Assembly: GCF_014764385.1 (NCBI RefSeq)
Contig: NZ_CP061714.1
Span: 2,232,001-2,296,000 of the forward strand
Reading direction: 5' to 3'
Source of the DNA: Luteimonas sp. MC1825
GTDB lineage: Bacteria > Pseudomonadota > Gammaproteobacteria > Xanthomonadales > Xanthomonadaceae
DNA: 64,000 nucleotides
Shown: positions 55,650-63,812 of the stretch, one piece after another
Layout of the letters: each line of letters starts with the position of its first letter
How positions within the stretch are numbered: the stretch's first letter is position 1
Translations under genes and position numbers: made by a program
Notes under the pieces: model-generated
Databases searched by the model: none
Told to the model about the DNA's origin: nothing
The model's input: the letters and a program-made list of their open reading frames with translations, nothing else

Positions 55650-56459
55650 CTAGGACCGCGCGGAGCGGCCAGGCTCGGCCGCGGCATTGCTGGCGTAGGC
55701 CAGAGCATAGGCACGGGCAATGCCGCGGGCAATCCACGCCGGCCACAGGCGGCGCAGCAGCTGCAGGTCCTCGGCCGCGCGGTGGCCGCTGCCGATGGTG
55801 CTGGAGGTCTCGCTGCCCGCATGGATGCGATGCGTCATCAGCGGCTTGCGCAAGTACACGAAGCTGCCGTCCATCTGGCAGAGGTCGAGCCACGCCGCCC
55901 AGTCCATGTTGGTGCGCATCGACTCGTCGAAGCGCAGCCCCGTGCGTGCACGGTGCATGGTCACCGCAGGGCACGGGATGGCGTTGCCGAAACGCAGGCT
56001 GTTGGTCCGCGCGCGGCGCGAGCGCACGCACTCCCGGCCCAGGAACCCGAGCTCCAGCAGGGCGCGCTTGATCGCCGGCAGGCCGCCGCGGCGCAGCTTG
56101 CCGTCCAGCAGCTCGGCGTACCCGGTGAACACGATCAGGGCGTCGCGATGGCGCGCAGCCGCGTCCAGCACCGCAGCGCTGAAGCCAGGGGCATACGTAT
56201 CGTCCTGGTGCGCGAGCGTCACCCAGTCACCGTCCGCGTGCTCGAGCGCCGCGTTCCAGTCGCGCCCGATGCCCGCGTTGGGTCCGTGCACCACCAGGCG
56301 TGCGCCGTAGCGCGCCACGATCGCCTCCAGCCCATCGAACGGCGTGGACGTGGTGACCACCAGGCTGGACGGCCGCGCCTGCCCCGCCAGCGAAGCCAGG
56401 CAATCCTCCAGATAAGGGGAATGGCCGTAGGCCGGCACCACGAAGCAGTGCCCGGCCAT
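55650..56459 (-). CDS. GT2 family glycosyltransferase
   Basis: The protein is 269 aa from MAGHCFVVPAYG. The GT2 core includes FVVPAYGHSPYLEDCL and a DXD-like HQDDTYAPGF. The C-terminal part is basic and without membrane helices. Its start shares a base with the preceding SMR-like gene (TGATG). With the following DPM1-like enzyme it suggests assembly of a short glycan; the acceptor is unknown. Confidence 0.89.
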   Translation of the reverse strand: MAGHCFVVPAYGHSPYLEDCLASLAGQARPSSLVVTTSTPFDGLEAIVARYGARLVVHGPNAGIGRDWNAALEHADGDWVTLAHQDDTYAPGFSAAVLDAAARHRDALIVFTGYAELLDGKLRRGGLPAIKRALLELGFLGRECVRSRRARTNSLRFGNAIPCPAVTMHRARTGLRFDESMRTNMDWAAWLDLCQMDGSFVYLRKPLMTHRIHAGSETSSTIGSGHRAAEDLQLLRRLWPAWIARGIARAYALAYASNAAAEPGRSARS

Positions 56460-56842
56460 CAGGCGGCCGCTTGCCCGAGCTTGGACACCATCAACACCCC
56501 GCAGGAGATCAGCATCAGGCCGGCCCATTGGACAGGCGCCAGGCGCTCACCGTGCAGCAGCCAGGCCACCAGCGCCATCAGGATGTAGAGCGATGCTCCA
56601 GCCAGCGCAAAGGCCACGCCCAGCTTCAGCTTGCTGATCACCACCACCCAGACGATGAACCCCACGCCCTGGATCACCACCGCCGCCCACACCAGCGGCG
56701 ACATGAACGTCACCATCAGCCATTCCAGGCCGCTGGCCCCTGGCACCCGCTCCGCCACTTCGGTGACCGCGCGCTTCAGCAGGAGCTGGCCGCTGATCGT
56801 GGTGCAGGTGACAAAGAGGATCATGAGGAAGGCGCGGACCAT
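56459..56842 (-). CDS. SMR/EamA-like membrane protein (ArnE/ArnF type)
   Basis: The protein is 127 aa with four membrane helices (about 3-21, 44-64, 66-84 and 92-120). The opening FLMILFVTCTTISGQLLLKRA resembles undecaprenyl-phosphate-aminoarabinose flippase subunits more than drug efflux pumps. It heads an operon of two glycosyltransferases and a DUF2304 protein, so flipping of a lipid-linked sugar is a fair guess. It diverges from pilA. Confidence 0.85.
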   Translation of the reverse strand: MVRAFLMILFVTCTTISGQLLLKRAVTEVAERVPGASGLEWLMVTFMSPLVWAAVVIQGVGFIVWVVVISKLKLGVAFALAGASLYILMALVAWLLHGERLAPVQWAGLMLISCGVLMVSKLGQAAA

Positions 56843-56871
56843 GGGACTTCCGGGGGTGGAGGGAGGGCGGC

Positions 56872-56877
56872 ATCATA
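56872..56877 (-). promoter_or_regulatory. possible -10 of the SMR-GT2 operon
   Basis: TATGAT on the minus strand lies 29 bases before the SMR-like ATG. Only a poor -35 is seen (TCGAAG at about 17 bases), so this is a candidate. Confidence 0.35.
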
Positions 56878-57131
56878 CCGGTTCAAGCTTTGACCTCTTC
56901 GACATGGGTCCACGGACGCCGCCGGAACCTTTGCCGACGGCCGCGACGTGCGGGCCCGCAGCGGCCAGGGTTCGTGCTCGAACGATAAAGCAGCGGGAAG
57001 GTGCCCAAACGGGGCGGATGGCGGCATACCCGGCGACAAAAAAAACACCCAAGAAATCCGTAGCGCTCCGCGCGCCCGCCCAGCCCCCGAGCTTGCATTC
57101 CGCGATACCCGTCACGGACCTCGTGATTAAG

Positions 57132-57148
57132 GTGTCAATTAGCGACAC
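57132..57148 (+). promoter_or_regulatory. palindromic PilR-site candidate upstream of pilA
   Basis: GTGTC and GACAC face each other across 7 bases, an inverted repeat about 105 bases upstream of the -24 element. Each arm contains the GTGTC/TGTC core reported for PilR binding in Pseudomonas, and the distance is normal for a sigma-54 enhancer. Confidence 0.5.
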
Positions 57149-57253
57149 ATCGAAGGCCAAATGTGACGCGGAACGTCTTGTTATTCCCACCCGCGACAGT
57201 CCTGTTCGTGATTGCGGTTGCAGAACCATTCATCAACCCCGATGTGGCTGGCA

Positions 57254-57270
57254 TTGGCACGCGTTGTGCA
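57254..57270 (+). promoter_or_regulatory. sigma-54 promoter of pilA
   Basis: TTGGCACGCGTTGTGCA has GG and GC exactly 10 bases apart. The -24 element is perfect (TTGGCACG); the -12 element differs at one base (GTGC for TTGC). A start site near 57281 would give a leader of about 90 bases before pilA. Confidence 0.8.
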
Positions 57271-57372
57271 TACACTCCTACGGCACGTGCGACGTCGCAC
57301 GGCACAAGCGGTTCCGGAACCCAAACCGGCATCGCCGCACGTGAAGTTCAATTCACTCCTAGGGGATACACC

Positions 57373-57807
57373 ATGAAGAAGATGCAGAAGGGCTTTACCC
57401 TGATCGAGCTGATGATCGTGATCGCGATCCTCGGCATCCTGATGGCCATCGCGATCCCGGCCTACCAGGACTACACCGTCCGCGCGAAGGTCTCCGAGTC
57501 GATGCAGATGGCGGCACCGGCCAAGCTTGCGGTCGCCGAAACCGTTTCGTCCAAGGGCAGCTTGGGCGCCGTCACCGCCGCCAACAGCGGTTACAGCTTT
57601 CCGGGTGCTACCAGCTATGTCAGCAACGTGGTGATCACCGATGCCACGGGTGTAATTACGGTCACTGCCAAGAACACTGGCAACACTGCCGCGAATGCCA
57701 ATCTCGTCCTGACCCCGACGGAGACCGCTGCTGGCTCGGGACAGCTTGTCTGGGCGTGCACCAACTCGACCATCCCTGACAAATATCTGCCTTCGCAGTG
57801 CCGTTGA
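57373..57807 (+). CDS. pilA: type IV major pilin
   Basis: The protein is 144 aa. A 7-residue leader (MKKMQKG) precedes the PilD cleavage site before Phe, then the canonical [20 protein letters not shown] helix with Glu5. Two C-terminal cysteines (in [17 protein letters not shown]) form the D-region disulfide. The globular part is rich in Thr, Ser, Ala and Asn, so O-glycosylation sites are available. AGGGGA lies 7 bases before the ATG. A sigma-54 promoter precedes it and a strong terminator follows. Confidence 0.97.
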   Translation: MKKMQKGFTLIELMIVIAILGILMAIAIPAYQDYTVRAKVSESMQMAAPAKLAVAETVSSKGSLGAVTAANSGYSFPGATSYVSNVVITDATGVITVTAKNTGNTAANANLVLTPTETAAGSGQLVWACTNSTIPDKYLPSQCR

Positions 57808-57833
57808 TCGCCGACTGATCCGTCTGTGAAATC

Positions 57834-57861
57834 AAGGCCCCGGCGCCCGCGCCGGGGCCTT
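57834..57861 (+). terminator. intrinsic terminator after pilA
   Basis: A 12-bp stem (AAGGCCCCGGCG / CGCCGGGGCCTT, 4-base loop) is followed by GTTATTT, 27 bases after the pilA stop. It separates abundant pilin mRNA from the glycosyltransferase gene, allowing limited read-through. Confidence 0.85.
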
Positions 57862-57881
57862 GTTATTTCGGGGATACCATC

Positions 57882-59798
57882 GTGAAACTGCGATTGATAC
57901 TGGTTATGGTCGTCTTCCTGACGGCAACCGTCTATTGGCCTGGTCTGCGCGGCCCCCTGATCTTCGACGACATTCAGAACCTGCTTCCGATCACTCAGTG
58001 GCTTGAAAGCGAGCGCGGGTGGTTGTCCGTAGTCTTCGGCAACGACTCCGGCATGTTTGGCCGGCCAATCTCTATGGCCAGCTTTGTGTTCAACGTCGCT
58101 GTGTTGGGTCCTGAAGTGTGGAGCCTGAAGCTCGGCAACCTGTTGTTGCACCTGATCAATGGCAGCTTGGTGTACTTGCTATTCGCGGCACTGCTGAGCC
58201 AACGTGCGATGGCCCGCGCTCCCCTTGCCGACAATCGCTGGCTGCCCGTGCTCGGCGCCGCGATATGGCTACTTCACCCGCTGTTGGCCAGCACCGTACT
58301 CTACGTCGTGCAGCGAATGGCAATGCTCAGCGCACTATTCATTCTGCTGGCCATGCTGGCATACGTGCAGGCCCGGTTAGCCCTGACCGCCGGGCAGTAC
58401 CGCAAGGCGTGGACCCTGCTCGCACTCGTGCCACTCTGCACCGTCCTGGCTGCGCTCTCGAAAGAGAACGGCGTACTCGCGCCAGCGCTGTGCGCTGTCA
58501 TAGAGCTGTGTGTTTTTGCGCCCCGTGCTGGCATACGTCGCCCGTGGCCGTCACGCCTGGTCATCGCGCTCGGGCTCCTCGCACCTGCATTGATCGCTGT
58601 CGTCTTGACCGCCATCCAGTATCCAGCGATCACTGTGGGCTACGCCAATCGCCCCTTCACCCTGATCGAGCGCCTGCTGACGCAGCCACGCGTGCTTTGG
58701 GACTACATCGGAAGCTTGCTCATGCCGCATGGGCCGCGGCTGGGCCTGTATCACGACGACTACCCGATCTCGCACGGGCTCTTTGATCCAGCAAGCACGG
58801 CTTTGGCAATCGCGGGCTGGCTGCTGGCCCTGTTATTGGCGTGGCGCTGGCGCCGGCGCATCCCCGGCTTGCTGCTTGGCCTGAGCTTCTTCCTCGTTGG
58901 TCATGCGCTGGAATCCTCGGTGTTCCCGCTGCTGATGTACTTCGAACATCGCAACTATTTGCCCGCCATTGGCGTGATCTGGGCGCTGCTGAGTCTCGCG
59001 GCTTACTGCGTCGAACGCCTGCGCCCGCATGTGGATCAGGCCACAAGGATCTTTTCCATCGCCGCGATTGCCCTTGTGCTGGCGCTGTCTGTCGCCACCG
59101 CCGGACGCGCCCTGGTCTGGCAGTCGCAGTCCACCCTGCTGGCACAGGCACAGCAATACCATCCCGATTCACGGTGGCTGCGTGTCGCGCTGATTCAGCG
59201 GGCTATGTCGCAAACACCGCCCGCGATCGACGACGCACGCGATAGTGCCGATCGCCTCCTAGCGTCGAGGGATCCCAGTACGCATCGTCTCGGCGGCGTG
59301 CTCAAGCTGATGATGGAATGCGCAGCCATTGGCAATGCGCCGCTAGACCTGGTCCACGCCACCTTTGCGGGAGACCCGAAGCCGATTGAACCCGACCTGC
59401 TGGTCGCGTTCGAATCCCTGAGCGAAGGACTGATCAGCCAGCCTTGCACTGGCCTCGTTCCACGCTCTGCTGCCGAACAGTTCGCGGCAATGCTCGATCG
59501 CTCAACCTTGTCCCGACGCCACCATGCCATTTGGCGCCTGCGCCTGAAGGCAGCCAAACTCAACCTTGCCGCCGGCCGCAGCGACGAAGCGCTACGACAA
59601 GCGCAGATGGCTTGGGCGGATGGTGCAGCAGACGCACCGGTCCCATTAATGATCACAGCTTTGCTTTTGCAACGCGGAGAAACGGCCGAGGCGGCAGCCA
59701 TGCTGGACAAGGCCCGAGTCAAAGTACGTGCCGATGACGTCACCGGTATGCGGCTGGTCAATCAATACCGGGAAGAGATAGAGCGGCGCTTGCCCTGA
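57882..59798 (+). CDS. GT-C/TMTC-like membrane protein, candidate pilin glycosyltransferase
   Basis: The protein is 638 aa. About ten to twelve membrane helices fill residues 1-420. The first loop holds LIFDDIQN (Asp29-Asp30), matching the acidic pair of GT-C glycosyltransferases. VQRMAMLSALF and YFEHRNYLPAIG are typical of the TMTC-like branch. The soluble C-terminus (about 430-638) is helical and TPR-like. It lies 74 bases after the pilA stop, just beyond the pilA terminator. In Pseudomonas group IV strains TfpW, a GT-C enzyme coded directly after pilA, adds arabinofuranose to pilin. This gene occupies the same place, but its donor is unknown. The GC is lower than in the surrounding core genes. 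Confidence 0.85.
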   Translation: MKLRLILVMVVFLTATVYWPGLRGPLIFDDIQNLLPITQWLESERGWLSVVFGNDSGMFGRPISMASFVFNVAVLGPEVWSLKLGNLLLHLINGSLVYLLFAALLSQRAMARAPLADNRWLPVLGAAIWLLHPLLASTVLYVVQRMAMLSALFILLAMLAYVQARLALTAGQYRKAWTLLALVPLCTVLAALSKENGVLAPALCAVIELCVFAPRAGIRRPWPSRLVIALGLLAPALIAVVLTAIQYPAITVGYANRPFTLIERLLTQPRVLWDYIGSLLMPHGPRLGLYHDDYPISHGLFDPASTALAIAGWLLALLLAWRWRRRIPGLLLGLSFFLVGHALESSVFPLLMYFEHRNYLPAIGVIWALLSLAAYCVERLRPHVDQATRIFSIAAIALVLALSVATAGRALVWQSQSTLLAQAQQYHPDSRWLRVALIQRAMSQTPPAIDDARDSADRLLASRDPSTHRLGGVLKLMMECAAIGNAPLDLVHATFAGDPKPIEPDLLVAFESLSEGLISQPCTGLVPRSAAEQFAAMLDRSTLSRRHHAIWRLRLKAAKLNLAAGRSDEALRQAQMAWADGAADAPVPLMITALLLQRGETAEAAAMLDKARVKVRADDVTGMRLVNQYREEIERRLP

Positions 59799-59918
59799 GT
59801 CTGAACAAACTGCGCGATTCGGAGCTATTACTGTTCGGGTGCGCCGCCACCGGAGGGCAACTTCGTAGCTCAAGAATAGAGGTGCTTTAGGGATGCTCTG
59901 AAAACTCTCACGAACCAC

Positions 59919-60339
59919 TTGACCAACGCTCTCCAGCAGCTTGAAATCCATCAAATAAGACTCGCCACAGTAGTGCGGTGCCAGATGGACGGGCGCTGCG
60001 ACCTGCCGCGGGAGCTCATGATGGCCGCCCTCTTGGCCGCGATGTCGAACGGGGAGCGCGCAGAAGTGCTGAACATCTACGGCAACTACGCGCTCCATGT
60101 GCTGCATGACCCGGCTCTTGCGCTGACCCCGTGGGAGGGTGCCGCGGAGCACGCCGACCGTAGTCTAGTACTAGGTGACGGTGGCCCGAATGCTTGTTGC
60201 CACCGACCAACTCGAAGTGGCTGCTGCGCACATCGAGAGAGTGCGACAACTGGGGCGCTTAGGTCAAAATGAATCCGCCCGCGCGCTTGATCGACTGCTC
60301 GCCGAGAGTGTCGAGGATGCAAAGCCTGTGAACAGATAG
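59919..60339 (+). pseudogene. C-terminal remnant of a second pilin-glycosyltransferase-like gene
   Basis: Two reading-frame pieces together resemble the TPR-like tail of the preceding protein type. The first (59919 to about 60160) reads DGRCDLPRELMMAALLAAM and NIYGNYALHVLHDPALAL. The second (60181-60339, another frame) reads VARMLVATDQLEVAAAHIER and RQLGRLGQNESARALDRLL, ending at TAG. A frameshift or small deletion near 60155-60180 joins them. No membrane part is present upstream. The bases 59799-59918 hold no supported feature. This appears to be a decayed copy left by duplication or gene replacement. Confidence 0.65.
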
Positions 60340-60346
60340 TCATGTG

Positions 60347-60356
60347 CCCCCCCCCC
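60347..60356 (+). repeat. poly-C tract (10 C)
   Basis: An unbroken run of ten C sits between the possible ATG at 60342 and the preferred ATG at 60384 of the aminotransferase gene. Such tracts can slip in replication. It would shift the frame only if translation starts at 60342. Confidence 0.7.
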
Positions 60357-60383
60357 AGCAACTCGCCGGAATACCTGGAACAT

Positions 60384-61556
60384 ATGAAGTCGATACGTAC
60401 CACCGCGGACCTGGCCATTAACGGCGCGCCGCCCGCGTACGCCGAGCCGCTGCACGTGGGACGCCCGAACATCGGCGATCGCGGGACGTTCCTGCGGCTC
60501 GCGGGCGAGATGTTCGACCGCCACTGGCTGAGCAACAACGGGCCGCTGGTGCGCGAGTTCGAGTCGCGCATCGCCGCGAGACTGGGCGTGAAGCACTGCG
60601 TCGCGATGTGCAACGGGACGATTGCGCTCGAGATCGCCATCCGGGCGCTCGGACTCACCGGGGAGGTGATCATCCCGTCGTACACCTTCATCGCCACGGC
60701 GCACGCGCTGCATTGGCAGGGCATCACGCCGGTGTTCGCCGACATCGACCCGGCGACTCATAACCTCGACCCCGAGGCGGTGCGCCGCATGATCACGCCT
60801 CGGACCAGCGGCATCATCGGTGTCCACCTCTGGGGCCGCGCGGCCCCGGTGGACGCCTTGCAGGTAGTCGCCGACGAGCACGGCATCCAGCTCATGTTCG
60901 ATGCGGCGCATGCGTTTGGTTGCTCGCTCCAGGGGCGCAGCATCGGCGGCTTCGGGCGGGCCGAGGTCCTCAGCTTCCACGCCACCAAGTGCTTCAATAC
61001 CTTCGAGGGCGGGGCGGTCGTGACCGACGACGACGCACTGGCCGAGGCAATGCGCCTGATGCGAAACTTCGGCTTCGTCGACTTCGACAAGGTCATCCAT
61101 CCCGGCACGAACGGCAAGATGGTCGAGGTCTGCGCGGCGATGGGTCTGGCCAACCTGGAATCGTTCGACGAGACCATCGCGACGAACCGGCGCAACTACC
61201 TCGCGTACCGCGCCGCGTTCGCTGGACTGCCGGGGCTCGCGGTGGTGTCTTACGACGAGTCTGAGCAGAACAACTACCACTACGTCGTGCTCGAGGTCGG
61301 TGACGAGTGTCCTGTTGGTCGTGATGCGATCGTGGCCGCCCTGCACGCCGAGAACATACTCGCACGGAAGTACTTCTGGCCTGGTTGCCACCAGATGAAG
61401 CCGTACCGCGATCTCTTTCCCCACGCCGGGATGATGCTGCCCGAGACCCAGCGGGTCGCAGGCCGGGTCGTCGTGCTGCCTTCAGGCACGACGCTTCCCG
61501 GGGATGCCATCAACGTGATCGCCGCGGTGATCACCCGCCTGTGCGGAATCGCGTGA
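60384..61556 (+). CDS. DegT/DnrJ/EryC1/StrS-family sugar aminotransferase
   Basis: The protein is 390 aa from MKSIRTTADLAING; an ATG at 60342 would add 14 residues read through a C10 tract. The PLP lysine is in SFHATKCFNTFEGGAVV. CNGTIALEIAIRAL and MFDAAHAFGCSL are typical of sugar aminotransferases that act on nucleotide 4-keto or 3-keto hexoses. It opens a tightly coupled plus-strand cluster, with the WbqC-like gene starting directly at its stop. An amino-deoxy sugar is the likely product; the sugar is not identified. Confidence 0.92.
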   Translation: MKSIRTTADLAINGAPPAYAEPLHVGRPNIGDRGTFLRLAGEMFDRHWLSNNGPLVREFESRIAARLGVKHCVAMCNGTIALEIAIRALGLTGEVIIPSYTFIATAHALHWQGITPVFADIDPATHNLDPEAVRRMITPRTSGIIGVHLWGRAAPVDALQVVADEHGIQLMFDAAHAFGCSLQGRSIGGFGRAEVLSFHATKCFNTFEGGAVVTDDDALAEAMRLMRNFGFVDFDKVIHPGTNGKMVEVCAAMGLANLESFDETIATNRRNYLAYRAAFAGLPGLAVVSYDESEQNNYHYVVLEVGDECPVGRDAIVAALHAENILARKYFWPGCHQMKPYRDLFPHAGMMLPETQRVAGRVVVLPSGTTLPGDAINVIAAVITRLCGIA

Positions 61557-62267
61557 GTGATCGTCGCGCTAATGCAACCCTACTTTTTCCCCTACATCGG
61601 CTACTTCCAGCTGATGAAGGCAGTGGATTGCTTCGTCTTCTATGACGACGCGCAGTACATGAAGGGCGGCTGGGTCAATCGCAATCGCATCCTGCATGAC
61701 GGCGCTCCCGCCTGGTGGACGCATCCCGTCGAGAGAAACGACTACCGCCTTCCCATCCGCGAGCGGCGCTATGCCCGCTCGGCCGCGCGGACCAGCGCGC
61801 TTGTCGCCAAGCTGGACGGTGCCTACCGCGCCGCACCCTTCTTCGGGCCGATCGTGGCAATGGCCGTCGACTACCTGGAGAGCGGCCCGGACACCGTCTC
61901 CTCCTTCAACCAGGCACACCTCGAAGGAATCGCCCGCGGGCTCGGGATCGACTGCGCGTTCGTGCCCTCCTCGCAGCTGGACTACGACCGCGAGCTGGAT
62001 GCCCAGTCACGCGTAATCGACCTCTGTCGGCGCCTCGGTGCCTCGACCTACCTCAATGCCACCGGCGGCTCAGGGCTGTACGATGCCGACGCGTTCGCGC
62101 GGGCCGGGCTTGAACTGGGCTTCGTCCATCCCCGGGTGACGAGCTACCCGCAACTCGGGCGGCCGCACGTTCCGTTCCTGTCGATCATCGACGTGCTCAT
62201 GTTCAACTCGCCCGAGCAGGCGACCGCCATGCTCGGCGGGTACGACGTCGTTCGGCCCGCGCCGTGA
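61557..62267 (+). CDS. WbqC-family protein
   Basis: The protein is 236 aa from a GTG placed right after the aminotransferase stop. The opening ALMQPYFFPYIGYFQLM and DDAQYMKGGWVNRNRIL are the conserved features of the WbqC family. The family is found in O-antigen and amino-sugar clusters, often next to aminotransferases and acyltransferases; its activity is not firmly known. Its stop overlaps the next gene by 4 bases (GTGA). Confidence 0.9.
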   Translation: MIVALMQPYFFPYIGYFQLMKAVDCFVFYDDAQYMKGGWVNRNRILHDGAPAWWTHPVERNDYRLPIRERRYARSAARTSALVAKLDGAYRAAPFFGPIVAMAVDYLESGPDTVSSFNQAHLEGIARGLGIDCAFVPSSQLDYDRELDAQSRVIDLCRRLGASTYLNATGGSGLYDADAFARAGLELGFVHPRVTSYPQLGRPHVPFLSIIDVLMFNSPEQATAMLGGYDVVRPAP

Positions 62268-63268
62268 GTACCCACGGCCACCAGGCGATCGGCGGCTATT
62301 TCGCGTCCGAACGCGGCGCCGGCAGCGGGCTGGAGGCGCTGCGGGGCGCGGCGCGCTACCAGTCCGCACGATCGGCCATCGTCGCGCTGTTCCGAGCGGT
62401 CGGTGCCACTGTCGCCTGGGTGCCGCACCACGTATGTGGAGCCGTCATCGACGCCTTGGACGCCGTGGCCGTCGAGGTGCGCCGCTATCATCTGACGGAT
62501 ACGCGCGGGGTGCCCGACGACCTGCCACTCGGTCCGCTGGACTGGCTGGTCTGCATCGACTATTTCGGCATGTCCGGTAACAGCTGCACCGCCGCCGTCG
62601 CGCGGCATGGCGGGCACCGCATCCTGATCGACGCGTCGCAGGCGCTGTTCCACCCGCCTGGGAGCGACGTCTCGACGGTGTACTCGCCACGCAAGTTCGT
62701 CGGCGTCCCGGATGGGGGGCTGCTGGTCACGCCCCATCGCCTGCCCCTGGCCGACCCAGCTGACGAAGCTGGCTCGATCGAGCGCGGCAGGTACTTGTCG
62801 ACGCGCGCGGCCGGCGACGTTGCAGCTGGCTACCAGCAATTCCAGCAGGCAGAAGCCACATTGGCCGACTGCACGCCGCGCGGAATGTCGGCATCGACGG
62901 CGGGCATGCTGTCGATCATCGATTTCGACCGCGTGCGGCGCCAGCGCCGTGCCAACTTCACCAGCCTCGCCGCGATGCTCCATAGCCGGGGTTTCGTCGT
63001 GCCCGAGCTGCCCCGCGATGCAGTACCGCTTTGTTGCCCGGTCTTCGGCGTCGAGGCACCCGACCTGCGGCGCGCGCTGGCATCGCGAGCCATCTTTGCG
63101 CCGGCGTACTGGCCGGATGCCGTCCCCCCTTCCCACGACACGGTGGGCCTGGCACTACGCGATCGCACGCTCTACCTGCCGTGCGACCATCGGTATGGCG
63201 AGGCTCACATGGAGCACGTCGTGGATGCCCTGCTCGAGATCGGGAAACAACATGAACATCGAAGGTAA
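62264..63268 (+). CDS. PLP-aminotransferase-fold protein, divergent
   Basis: The protein is 334 aa from GTG 62264. Several features recall the DegT/aspartate aminotransferase fold: DWLVCIDYFGMSGN, HRILIDASQALFH, and a candidate lysine in YSPRKFVGVPDGG at the position of the Schiff-base lysine. Other motifs are weak, so it may be an inactive or re-purposed relative. It overlaps WbqC by 4 bases and the GNAT by 17, placing it in one transcript. Confidence 0.8.
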   Translation: MSTHGHQAIGGYFASERGAGSGLEALRGAARYQSARSAIVALFRAVGATVAWVPHHVCGAVIDALDAVAVEVRRYHLTDTRGVPDDLPLGPLDWLVCIDYFGMSGNSCTAAVARHGGHRILIDASQALFHPPGSDVSTVYSPRKFVGVPDGGLLVTPHRLPLADPADEAGSIERGRYLSTRAAGDVAAGYQQFQQAEATLADCTPRGMSASTAGMLSIIDFDRVRRQRRANFTSLAAMLHSRGFVVPELPRDAVPLCCPVFGVEAPDLRRALASRAIFAPAYWPDAVPPSHDTVGLALRDRTLYLPCDHRYGEAHMEHVVDALLEIGKQHEHRR

Positions 63269-63809
63269 GCGCGTTCTCCTGCGGGCCATCGAGCCGTCGG
63301 ACCTGCCGTCGCTGCAGACCTGGGCCAACGACCCCGCGATCCAGCGCATGCTCGGCGGCTGGCACTTCCCCACCAGCCATGGCGACCAGCTGCAGTGGCT
63401 GTCCGGACTCTCTTGCAACGCACGCGACCAGCGTTTCGCGATCGAGGCAGCGGGCATGGGGCTGATCGGCACCGCCAACCTCGTGTCGATCGACTGGAAG
63501 AACCGCAATGCCTTTCACGGCATGCTCCTAGGCGACGCGCAGGCGCGTGGAAAAGGGTTCGGCGTCGACACCATCATGGCCGTCATGCGCTATGCCTTCG
63601 ACGAACTCGGAATGGCCCGCCTGGACACCGACATCATCGAATACAACGAACCGTCGATCGGCGTGTACGTCGGGAAGTGCGGCTGGCTCGTGGAAGGCAG
63701 GAAGGTTGATGCCTATTTCCGTGGCGGACGCTACTGGGACAAGCTGGTCGTCGGCATCACCCGTGACCGGTACCACGAAATCGCGCGCACCTCGGGTTAC
63801 TGGGGCTGA
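63252..63809 (+). CDS. GNAT-family N-acetyltransferase
   Basis: The protein is 185 aa from MNIEGKRVLLRAIEPSD, a RimJ/RimL-like GNAT. The acetyl-CoA loop reads GDAQARGKGFGVDTIMAVM and the end NEPSIGVYVGKCGWLVEGR fits motif B. In this cluster it probably acylates an amino sugar made by the upstream aminotransferase. The start lies within the end of the preceding gene (17-base overlap). Confidence 0.91.
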   Translation: MNIEGKRVLLRAIEPSDLPSLQTWANDPAIQRMLGGWHFPTSHGDQLQWLSGLSCNARDQRFAIEAAGMGLIGTANLVSIDWKNRNAFHGMLLGDAQARGKGFGVDTIMAVMRYAFDELGMARLDTDIIEYNEPSIGVYVGKCGWLVEGRKVDAYFRGGRYWDKLVVGITRDRYHEIARTSGYWG

Positions 63810-63812
63810 TCC

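Larger units (their letters stand above)
56878..57372 (+). other. intergenic region between the SMR operon and pilA
   Basis: About 500 bases without a supported gene, lower in GC than the flanks. It holds the PilR-site candidate and sigma-54 promoter listed separately, and an A-rich stretch near 57040-57060. Nothing else is identified. Confidence 0.6.

Noticed and set aside
57040..57062. A-rich tract upstream of pilA as an UP element or phase-variable run
   Set aside because: It lies over 200 bases from the sigma-54 promoter, and the A run is short.
59890..59905. Possible insertion-sequence end (GGGATGCTCTGAAAAC)
   Set aside because: It recalls some IS ends, but no partner repeat or transposase fragment is present.
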